From: Verrucomicrobiota bacterium
Lineage (GTDB): Bacteria > Verrucomicrobiota > Verrucomicrobiia > Limisphaerales > JAEYXS01
Assembly: GCA_021156225.1 (NCBI GenBank)
Contig: JAJNBN010000317.1
Coordinates: 1-5,121 of the forward strand
DNA: 5,121 bases
Direction of reading: 5' to 3'
Position numbers and translations under genes: made by a program. The notes below the pieces were generated by a model. That model had not been told where the DNA came from and did no database searches. It saw only the letters and a list, made by a program, of their open reading frames with translations. This document shows, piece after piece, positions 1-5,066 of this stretch. Numbering within the stretch: the first letter of the stretch is position 1; each line of letters starts with the position of its first letter.

Positions 1-3
1 TGG

Positions 4-423
4 ATGCTCAGTACGCCCATCGTTTTAGTTTTGCTCCTCAGCGCTTTCTCACTTGCTCGCATGAAGGAAGATTTCCTCTTTTCTCTGCTGGTCATCGTGG
101 TGATTTTTGCAAATTATCTGTTGCAACCATCCATGCGGGTTGATGTTGATGGAAACAGGCTTATCTGGGAGGGCGATTGGATTGTTTTCAAGAACACTGC
201 CACTTTTCAGAAAAGCGAGATTGTCGATGTGATCGTCACCGATTTTCGCTCCCGCCGCATCAATTCCTCAACGGTTGATGGTTATCACATTCGATTGCTG
301 CTGTACTCGGGAAAGAAAGTGACCATTGCCAGAAACCTTCCAGACAAACCGCACGCCCTCTGGCTGGCCGACCTGATAAAATCCAGCCTTGGTCTGCTAT
401 CGTGCGCGGAGATTCAGAGGTAA
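4..423 (+). CDS. Small membrane protein with two N-terminal helices and a PH-like beta-rich domain (hypothetical; start may lie upstream)
   Basis: I do not recognise this gene by name. The 139-residue product opens with two hydrophobic segments, about residues 5-18 and 24-41, separated by a short charged turn (RMKED). The remaining 95 or so residues look soluble. They alternate short beta-like strands (MRVDVDGNRLIW, IRLLLYSGKKVTIA) and end in a probable helix (HALWLADLIKSSLGL). Two helices followed by a strand-rich domain with a C-terminal helix resembles bacterial membrane-anchored PH-like (bPH2/YdbT-type) proteins, but this is fold-level inference. The frame is open back to the first base of the window, so the gene could begin earlier with further helices. 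GC is about 49% over the first 420 bases, clearly below the genes to the right. It lies 95 bp upstream of dciA on the same strand, and co-transcription is possible but not shown. Confidence 0.6.
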   Translation: MLSTPIVLVLLLSAFSLARMKEDFLFSLLVIVVIFANYLLQPSMRVDVDGNRLIWEGDWIVFKNTATFQKSEIVDVIVTDFRSRRINSSTVDGYHIRLLLYSGKKVTIARNLPDKPHALWLADLIKSSLGLLSCAEIQR

Positions 424-518
424 GCGCAAAAAATACCATAGGAACTGTGAATTGTTGGTGGAGAACTTCACCGGCGAAATGCTCGCCTTGGCTTCGATGA
501 TGAGCAATATTCCTCTCC

Positions 519-893
519 GTGGCCTACCAGTCCAACGACCGCGCACGCGTGCTGAACGCGTGGCGCGGGTACAATGTCGCCGCTGCTGAAAAAACAGCGG
601 CCGACAAAGGCCGTGTCGCGGGCTCCATCGTCTCGCAGGTCATGGGTGGCCTGGGCTTGGACCGCCGTCGTGCCGAAGCCGAGATCGGCAAGGTGTGGAA
701 TCACCTCATCGATCCGCAGATCACCGCCCACGCCCAGCCCACCGGCCTGAACAAAGGCACCCTCTTCGTCTCCGTGGATAATAGTGTGTGGCTGGATGAA
801 ATCGTGCGCTACCGCCGCAAGGAAATCCTCGACCGCCTGCAAAATAGCTTCGGCAAGGAGACCATTATGCGCATCTCTTTCCGGGTGGGTTAA
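519..893 (+). CDS. dciA: DUF721 / DciA family protein (probable replicative helicase loader)
   Basis: DciA proteins, formerly DUF721, interact with the replicative helicase DnaB and help load it in bacteria that lack DnaC or DnaI loaders. The 124-residue product shows the family core. A tryptophan anchors the strand-turn at W60 (KVWNHLIDPQITAHAQP), followed by the G-x-L-x-V strand (GTLFVSVDNSVWLDEIV, about 80-96), then an arginine/lysine-rich helix (RYRRKEILDRL) and the closing strand IMRISFRVG. The N-terminal part has a conserved-looking VLNAWRGY segment at 11-18 and a basic helix around 48-51. A stop at 501-503 in the same frame restricts the start, and GTG at 519 is the first usable one. 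No Shine-Dalgarno sequence precedes it. The gene is convergent with the ruvC operon, with only 27 bp between the stop codons. The family call is firm; the helicase-loading role is inferred from studied members. Confidence 0.85.
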   Translation: MAYQSNDRARVLNAWRGYNVAAAEKTAADKGRVAGSIVSQVMGGLGLDRRRAEAEIGKVWNHLIDPQITAHAQPTGLNKGTLFVSVDNSVWLDEIVRYRRKEILDRLQNSFGKETIMRISFRVG

Positions 894-908
894 GGGAAAA
901 CCCCGCCG
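882..908. terminator. Weak hairpin at the convergent gene ends (possible terminator)
   Basis: GGGTT at 887-891 can pair with AACCC at 899-903 around a 7-base loop. CGG (882-884) and CCG (906-908) extend the stem across a 2x2 internal loop. The hairpin spans the dciA stop and lies just past the stop of the minus-strand operon, where a shared terminator would be expected. No clear T-run follows on either strand, so it is not a canonical intrinsic terminator. Confidence 0.2.
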
Positions 909-920
909 ATCGAAAGACGG

Positions 921-1625
921 TCAGTCATTCTCCCCTGTGAGCACCATCATCCGCCGCTGCAACTCCACCCTTAACCGTTCTCGCTCCTCCTCACCCGCCT
1001 CGCGTGGAATCACGATCGGCTCCCCGAACTTCACCGTGCATTGCCCGAACGGCAACGGCACTTGAAAACGGTCCCAGCTCTTGATCCGGATCTTGAATGT
1101 CAGGTGATAGGACACCGGGATGATCGGCAGATCCGTCACCTGAGCCAGCCCGATGATGCCTTCCTGCACTTGATAACATGGTCCGCGCGGCCCATCCGGC
1201 GTGATGGCGAGGATGCAGCCATCCTCTGCTGAGGAAACCATCTCGCGCAAAGCCTGCGGACCACGCCGACTGGAGGAGCCGCGCACTGGCCGTGTGCCGA
1301 ACAGCTCCAGCACGCGTGCCAGCAACCCACCATCCTTGCTCGCACTCACCAGCGAAGCCAGTTCACGTCCCGTGTGCTCGCGCACATAGCGTTGGTAGAT
1401 GACGAGCGAGTAGGCCAGCCGGTTGTGCCAGATGCTGTAGATGGCCTGATTCTTATCTCCCGGCTTCATCAGCCCGGAATTATCCTCCCAGCGAAACCGC
1501 GTGGTCGCCGCGACGACCTGCGTCAGCCCATAAATCAACCGCGCGGCCAGCCGCCCATGCCACTTCGGCTTTTGGGGCACGACTACGCCTGACTTACGGG
1601 GCGGAATGGGTTTCGCCTGGCTCAT
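921..1625 (-). CDS. DUF374 / lysophospholipid acyltransferase-like protein
   Basis: This is a 234-residue member of the DUF374 branch of the lysophospholipid acyltransferase superfamily, whose better-known relatives transfer acyl chains to lipid A or lysophospholipid at the inner membrane. Visible motifs in order: a weakly hydrophobic N-terminal helix (about 26-43), the catalytic-type histidine block SIWHNRLAYS with H67, SASKDGG (94-100), GSSSRRGPQALREM (116-129), ITPDGPRGP (141-149) and the strand LPIIPVSY (166-173). This SxSxDG / SSSRRG / PDGPRGP series is characteristic of DUF374. The acyl donor and acceptor cannot be read from the sequence. The ATG overlaps the ruvA stop by 4 bp (ATGA), so translation is probably coupled. 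A purine-rich AAAAAAGGCGG stretch within ruvA is the closest thing to a ribosome site. Residues 1-25, rich in K and P, form a poorly conserved-looking tail. It is the last gene of the operon. Confidence 0.85.
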   Translation of the reverse strand: MSQAKPIPPRKSGVVVPQKPKWHGRLAARLIYGLTQVVAATTRFRWEDNSGLMKPGDKNQAIYSIWHNRLAYSLVIYQRYVREHTGRELASLVSASKDGGLLARVLELFGTRPVRGSSSRRGPQALREMVSSAEDGCILAITPDGPRGPCYQVQEGIIGLAQVTDLPIIPVSYHLTFKIRIKSWDRFQVPLPFGQCTVKFGEPIVIPREAGEEERERLRVELQRRMMVLTGEND

Positions 1626-2230
1626 CCACCGCCTTTTTTCAGCGCCGCACGCACCAGTTTCTCGGTCGTGGCACTGCTGCCCAAGAGAACCGCTGCCGCG
1701 CGCACCGCGTCTTGTGCCTCGTTCAGCTTCATGCCCAGCGCCATGAGCGCCTGGATGGCATCATGCAGTTTCAGATCTTCCGGTGACACCGCGCGACTGG
1801 CGCTGCTCGCTTCAAATGCCGCTGCGGCACCCACTTTGTCCTTCAGTTCCACCACGATGCGTTCCGCCGTCTTCTTGCCCACGCCGGAGATCTGCGAGAG
1901 CGCCTTCACATCGCCATTCGCCACCGCCCCGCGAAAGGCCACGATGTTGATGCCGCTCAAGATGTTCAGCGCGATCTTAGGCCCGATGCCGCTCACCGTA
2001 TGGATCAACAGGCGGAACATGTCCCGCTCGGCCAGGCTCATGAAGCCGTAGAGCACATGCGCGTCCTCACGGATGGCCAAGTGCGTCAGGATCGTGACCT
2101 CCTGCCCCGGCTGTGGCAGCTTGTCGAACGAAGATACCGGGATCAGCACCTCGTAACCCACGCCCTGCACATCCACCACCGCATATGTTGGCTGGGCCTC
2201 GACCAGTTTACCTTTGAGAAAAGCGATCAT
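1622..2230 (-). CDS. ruvA: Holliday junction branch migration protein RuvA
   Basis: RuvA binds four-way DNA junctions as a tetramer and recruits the RuvB motor for branch migration during recombinational repair. The 202-residue product has the normal length and domain order. The N-terminal OB-fold begins MIAFLKGKLVE and contains VDVQGVGYEV and the REDAHVLYGF block at 54-63. The acidic pin residues that shape junction binding correspond to E55 and D56, as in E. coli. Two helix-hairpin-helix motifs follow, VSGIGPKIALNIL (79-91) and ISGVGKKTAERIVVELK (114-130). A flexible Ala/Ser-rich linker (about 134-148) leads to the C-terminal RuvB-binding domain (HDAIQALMALGMKLNEAQDAV onwards). All key elements look intact. 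It starts 7 bp after the ruvC stop and overlaps the acyltransferase start by 4 bp. No Shine-Dalgarno sequence precedes its ATG. ruvB, often the next gene in other bacteria, is not here. Confidence 0.97.
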   Translation of the reverse strand: MIAFLKGKLVEAQPTYAVVDVQGVGYEVLIPVSSFDKLPQPGQEVTILTHLAIREDAHVLYGFMSLAERDMFRLLIHTVSGIGPKIALNILSGINIVAFRGAVANGDVKALSQISGVGKKTAERIVVELKDKVGAAAAFEASSASRAVSPEDLKLHDAIQALMALGMKLNEAQDAVRAAAVLLGSSATTEKLVRAALKKGGG

Positions 2231-2237
2231 GTTAAAA

Positions 2238-2852
2238 TCAAACCCGTTTCGGTGGCGTTAAGGAAAAACCCGTGCGCGTCTGCGCGTACGCCAGCGCGAT
2301 GGCCAGGGCATCCGCCGCATCGGGATCAGGCATCTCTTCCAGGTGCAACATCCGCTGCACCATCTTCGCCACCGCCAGCTTCTGCGCCGCCCCGTAACCC
2401 ACGATGGCCTGCTTCACCTTGCGCGGCGAGATCTCGTAGATGTCCAGCCCCGCCTCACCCACCACGCACAAAGCCGCTCCACGCGCCTGCCCCATGATGA
2501 GCGCCGTTTGCAGATTCTGTGCGAAGAACAATCCCTCCACCGCGCACACCTCGGGCTTGTGCGTCAGGATCACTTCGCGGATGCCCTGTGCGATTTTGGC
2601 GAGACACCGGGATTGCTCCCAAGTCGCCGGACACTTGAGCGTCCCTTGCACCAGCGTGCGCGGATACGGCTTGCCCAGTTCGATCACCCCAAAACCCGTT
2701 CCGCGCAGCGAAGGATCGATACCCAGCAACCTCTTATGCGTGGACAAAGGCGCGGCATTCACCCCGCCATCGATCTCCACCGGCGCAGCCTTGCGCTTGC
2801 CGGTGCTGACCCGCGCTTCCAGGTCAGCGAACTGTTTTGGTGAAATGCCCAC
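2238..2852 (-). CDS. ruvC: Crossover junction endodeoxyribonuclease RuvC with N-terminal extension
   Basis: RuvC is the dimeric RNase H-fold resolvase that nicks Holliday junctions symmetrically. The catalytic core is intact. The four acidic residues appear as D46 (LLGIDPSLRGTGFGV), E106 (AVEGLFFAQN), and D178 with D181 (DPDAADALAIAL). The basic ISPRKVKQAIVGYG region (141-154) matches the DNA-contacting helix of the family. The 204-residue product is longer than E. coli RuvC (173) because of about 40 extra N-terminal residues. That extension holds a helical segment (ISPKQFADLEARV) and a basic GKRKAAP stretch. GTG at 2852 is the first possible start after an in-frame stop at 2886-2888. Internal GTG codons at 2780 and 2762, or TTG at 2747, would give a product of standard size, and none has a convincing ribosome site. 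It is the first gene of the ruvC-ruvA-acyltransferase operon. Confidence 0.95.
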   Translation of the reverse strand: MGISPKQFADLEARVSTGKRKAAPVEIDGGVNAAPLSTHKRLLGIDPSLRGTGFGVIELGKPYPRTLVQGTLKCPATWEQSRCLAKIAQGIREVILTHKPEVCAVEGLFFAQNLQTALIMGQARGAALCVVGEAGLDIYEISPRKVKQAIVGYGAAQKLAVAKMVQRMLHLEEMPDPDAADALAIALAYAQTRTGFSLTPPKRV

Positions 2853-3112
2853 GTCGCGGATACTGCCAAAGGCGCCGTTCCCCTGTCACGCCTAACCCAT
2901 GGAGGGCGGCGGTCCGTCCATGCCGACAGGCCAGGGTTCAGAAGCGCCGCAACCTTCCTAACCACAAGCATTACTGGGATTCACGTAACGGCCCTAAAAC
3001 AAACGCCCCTAGCCTTGCCGGTTTTTGTCCTACAACCCCTAAATGAATCCCTTAGCCCGCTCACGTATCCGGCTGGATGGTCATTTTATTAGCAGTGGCT
3101 ATTTTTTGTCCT
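2853..3112. other. Divergent intergenic region between ruvC and the 3113 gene
   Basis: About 260 bases separate the two divergent starts. The part near ruvC (about 2870-2960) is GC-rich and holds a hairpin at 2898-2922. The part near the 3113 gene is more AT-rich and holds two copies of an 11-base direct repeat. Promoters for both genes should lie here, but I could not find a sigma70-type pair good enough to call. I see no convincing coding sequence in it. Confidence 0.6.
2898..2922. repeat. GC-rich inverted repeat (hairpin) upstream of ruvC
   Basis: CATGGA at 2898-2903 pairs with TCCATG at 2917-2922. After one G-G mismatch the stem continues with GG/CC, leaving a 7-base loop (CGGCGGT). It sits 46 bp from the ruvC GTG and could fall within the ruvC leader RNA. 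No T-run follows, so a terminator is unlikely. It might be a copy of a dispersed intergenic repeat, which the window alone cannot show. Confidence 0.35.
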
Positions 3113-3113
3113 A
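3022..3113. repeat. Pair of 11-base direct repeats, TTTTTGTCCTA
   Basis: The same 11 bases occur at 3022-3032 and again at 3103-3113, 81 bp apart. The second copy runs directly into the proposed ATG at 3113. Both copies are in the AT-rich half of the intergenic region. They could be operator sites or a remnant of local duplication; the flanking bases do not match, which argues against a long recent duplication. Confidence 0.4.
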
Positions 3114-3667
3114 TGCAAAAGGGCAGACGTTTCAGTCCCGGTGACGACAGCAACAACAACAACGATGCGGTCGGCAGCCAGGTGCCATCGGGTCCACCAA
3201 TGTGGGCCGTCCTCCTGCATGACGGGCCGGTCATCCTCGAACGTGCTCACCAGCTCTTCGACGGCATGCACCAGACCACCAATCCCCGCAAACGCCTGAA
3301 GATGGACACCTTGCCGGTCAGCGTCTTGGACGGCGAGATCGTCAATCCGTATATCCATCACTCGATGGAACGTGCCCAGATGATCGTGCTCGCGGTCAAG
3401 GCCTCTCCCGGCCTGTCCTTCCCCGCCATCCGCCATCTGGAAAACTATCTCAATGCCCGTAACGGGGGTAAACGCGCCCTGATCGCCTTCCTGGAAGGAC
3501 GTTCGCCTTCGGCCCGTTCGGCGGGACATGCTTACGATCAATTGCAGAAGATCGCGTCGCGTAACGGTGTGGATTTCCTCGCCCATATCGCCGACCCGGC
3601 ACCGTATGCCGCCCAGCCGTATATCGCCTCGGACCGGACTTCCGAGTCAGCGGTGTTCTTTGAATAA
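3113..3667 (+). CDS. Hypothetical alpha/beta protein (unrecognised family)
   Basis: I cannot name this gene. From ATG 3113 the product has 184 residues. The first 30 are polar and low-complexity, with SNNNND encoded by four tandem AAC codons. The rest reads as alternating strands and helices: WAVLLHDGPVILERAHQLFDGM, a variable link, a helix HHSMERAQM into the strand IVLAVKA, a long helix (FPAIRHLENYLNARNG), the strand KRALIAFLEG, a helix YDQLQKIASRNG, and the strand VDFLAHI. This order suggests a small Rossmann-like or receiver-like fold, but no phosphoacceptor or nucleotide-binding motif is evident. An alternative ATG at 3077 would add MVILLAVAIFCP, a short hydrophobic leader; I prefer 3113 because the fold looks cytoplasmic, without strong evidence. 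Neither start has a Shine-Dalgarno sequence. Its stop is 2 bp from the stop of the convergent gene. Confidence 0.65.
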   Translation: MQKGRRFSPGDDSNNNNDAVGSQVPSGPPMWAVLLHDGPVILERAHQLFDGMHQTTNPRKRLKMDTLPVSVLDGEIVNPYIHHSMERAQMIVLAVKASPGLSFPAIRHLENYLNARNGGKRALIAFLEGRSPSARSAGHAYDQLQKIASRNGVDFLAHIADPAPYAAQPYIASDRTSESAVFFE

Positions 3668-3669
3668 GC

Positions 3670-4065
3670 TTAGTGACGGGGCGCGGTTTCCTTGATGGCC
3701 TCCAGCCCCGTGGCCAGTCCATTGGTCGTCTGCCGGTAGCGCACGTCAAAGGTGCCATCGAAATTGGCATCCTTTAAGATGATGAACTCGCCCGGCGCTT
3801 TTCCCGGGCGTTGTTCCTGGTCGATGATTCCATCGCCATTCTCATCCAGCCGGATCACGCCTTCGCGTTCCCATGTTTTCTGTCGGAGATTTTTTCTGCT
3901 GGTCAGATCCCAGCGCTGCCACCGTTCTATCGTCAGCACCAGCACGATGGCTGCGGCGATGACCATCGCCCAGCGCTGCCATTGCTCCCGTTGCCGCCAC
4001 CAGCTTTGAATGGCCAGTGACACGCGGTGCCAACGGGAATTTTCCGGAGCGGGTGACGTCACCAT
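3670..4065 (-). CDS. Single-pass membrane protein with two EF-hand-like calcium loops (hypothetical)
   Basis: The 131-residue product has a basic, tryptophan-rich N-terminus (about 1-32), one transmembrane helix (about 33-46, AMVIAAAIVLVLTI), and a C-terminal part with two EF-hand-like loops. These are DENGDGIID at 74-82 and DANFDGTFD at 99-107. Both keep Asp/Asn at loop positions 1, 3, 5 and 9 and Gly at 6, but neither has the usual position-12 glutamate, so they look more like dockerin-type or extracellular calcium-repeat loops than classic EF-hands. If the positive N-terminus is cytoplasmic, the loops lie outside the membrane. The motif WQRW occurs on both sides of the helix. Its ATG is 1 bp after the stop of the radical SAM gene, so the two are very probably co-transcribed and translationally coupled. 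Function is unknown; calcium binding is inferred from the motifs. Confidence 0.7.
   Translation of the reverse strand: MVTSPAPENSRWHRVSLAIQSWWRQREQWQRWAMVIAAAIVLVLTIERWQRWDLTSRKNLRQKTWEREGVIRLDENGDGIIDQEQRPGKAPGEFIILKDANFDGTFDVRYRQTTNGLATGLEAIKETAPRH
3909..3981. repeat. Pair of 13-base in-frame direct repeats encoding WQRW
   Basis: CCCAGCGCTGCCA occurs at 3909-3921 and 3969-3981, exactly 60 bp apart. On the minus strand both copies are in the coding frame and encode WQRW at residues 49-52 and 29-32 of the EF-hand-like membrane protein, flanking its transmembrane helix. Confidence 0.6.
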
Positions 4066-4066
4066 A

Positions 4067-4945
4067 TCAATCGAAGGCCGCCACCTTCAGGCCGGTGCGT
4101 TCCCGTATGGTGGCCGCTATGGTGTTGAGCTCTTCCGCAGAAAGCCGGCTGGCATAACTCTCCGTCGTCGGTCGCGCCAGCGTATAGGCATGCACCTCAC
4201 GGATCTGGCCGCCTGCGGCCACGATGTCATTCAAGCGCCCGCAATATGCCGCCAGCTCAATCCCGGACATGGCACTGCCGTGCAATTTCAGGAACAGGCT
4301 CTGGATCACCACCGGGTGTGATTGTGCGGTGGTCGTGATGTTCTTCAGGATGCGCTCATAGAAAATGTGCGAGCGGTTCACCTGCTGGTAATACGCTTCG
4401 GTGCCCGCATCCAGCTTGGCCCACACCTCGCCATTGTTCGCATCCATCAGCTCCAATCCCGCGCGCACATCGGCTTTATCGAGTCCGGCGGCATCGGTGA
4501 TGAGCACGATCTTCGTGCGCTCCAGTGCTTCCGCCTTCTTGGCCTCGGCCACGGCGGCCACGCATTGCGCGAAGTTCGCGATCATTGTCGGCTCGCCATC
4601 CCCGCTGAAGGCGATGTCTTTGATGTCCCGGGTGAGCCATGGGACTTCATCGAACTTCGGTTCCTTCGCCAGCCCGCCGTCCTTGGCGAAACGGATCATC
4701 GCCACCAGCTCATCCTTCATCTGCTCCAGGTCCACGCGCGAAACGAGTCCCGGCACGCGCCGGTCCACTTCGCAATACACGCAGTCAAAATTGCAAACCT
4801 TGTCCGGGTTCAGGTTGATACCGATGGAAAGCCCCCGTGAACGCCGCGAGATGACGGGATACACAAACGTGAAATCCGCAAAGTGCCGTGAATGATCCTG
4901 CACGGCGGCCCATGAACTGCGGATGTGAATCGGCGCTTCAGCCAC
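4067..4945 (-). CDS. Radical SAM protein, COG0731 type (wyosine-synthase-like Fe-S oxidoreductase)
   Basis: The 292-residue product carries the radical SAM cluster motif CNFDCVYC, with C51, C55 and C58 in the standard CxxxCxxC spacing. These would bind the [4Fe-4S] cluster that cleaves S-adenosylmethionine. Further family marks are SGDGEPT (114-120), the VWAKLDAGTEAYYQQVNRS block (174-192), which resembles the KLDA...INRP signature of COG0731, and YTLARPTTES (254-263), matching the conserved YT-x-ARP segment near the C-terminus. COG0731 includes archaeal Twy1, which makes the tricyclic base of wyosine in tRNA-Phe, but bacterial relatives have no established substrate. Only C128 and C235 are extra cysteines, and none lies before C51, so the second cluster of Twy1 appears absent. 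GTG at 4945 is the first start after an in-frame TAG. It leads a two-gene operon with the membrane protein 1 bp downstream. Confidence 0.88.
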   Translation of the reverse strand: MAEAPIHIRSSWAAVQDHSRHFADFTFVYPVISRRSRGLSIGINLNPDKVCNFDCVYCEVDRRVPGLVSRVDLEQMKDELVAMIRFAKDGGLAKEPKFDEVPWLTRDIKDIAFSGDGEPTMIANFAQCVAAVAEAKKAEALERTKIVLITDAAGLDKADVRAGLELMDANNGEVWAKLDAGTEAYYQQVNRSHIFYERILKNITTTAQSHPVVIQSLFLKLHGSAMSGIELAAYCGRLNDIVAAGGQIREVHAYTLARPTTESYASRLSAEELNTIAATIRERTGLKVAAFD

Positions 4946-5066
4946 GCCGCCACTCTAAGCGTCCGCCGCAGCAAGCGCAATGAAGGGAGTGCACCGATGT
5001 TTGTCCAAGACTTCTCAGAAGCGGGCTTGCTCTGAATAAACATCTCCGCTTGGATGTCCCAATCCT
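4946..5066. other. Divergent intergenic region between the radical SAM gene and the 5067 gene
   Basis: These 121 bases should hold two divergent promoters, but no clear -35/-10 pair stands out. GATGTTT (4996-5002) is complementary to AAACATC (5038-5044), and TCCAAG (5004-5009) is complementary to CTTGGA (5049-5054). The two pairings interleave rather than nest. No start-proximal Shine-Dalgarno sequence is seen for either gene. Confidence 0.5.

Noticed and set aside
452..480. Possible promoter upstream of dciA (TTGTTG, 17 bases, CGAAAT)
   Set aside because: Only three of six bases match the consensus in each hexamer, which is no better than expected by chance.
389..589. Plus-strand frame of 66 residues bridging the first gene and dciA, considered as a frameshifted dciA start
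   Set aside because: Its end is dciA read out of frame, with a basic low-complexity product. dciA has a usable GTG at 519 and its family-like N-terminus begins right after it, so no frameshift is needed.
2343..2843. Long plus-strand open frame of 166 residues opposite ruvC
   Set aside because: It lies antisense to an intact, strongly conserved ruvC, is rich in His, Arg and Leu without hydrophobic core patterning, and is the usual shadow frame of a GC-rich gene.
3089..3586. Minus-strand open frame of 165 residues opposite the 3113 gene
   Set aside because: The plus-strand product has a regular strand/helix pattern. The minus frame, rich in Asp, His and Arg, looks like its complement. Since the plus gene is unrecognised, this is the least certain of these rejections.
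4052..4063. Perfect 12-base palindrome GGTGACGTCACC at the start of the EF-hand-like gene
   Set aside because: About one perfect 12-base palindrome is expected by chance in a window of this size, and this one lies within the first codons, an unlikely place for an operator.
4322..4840. Plus-strand open frame of 172 residues opposite the radical SAM gene
   Set aside because: The opposite strand carries the cysteine motif and all family blocks; this frame has no motif and a His/Arg-biased composition typical of an antisense shadow.
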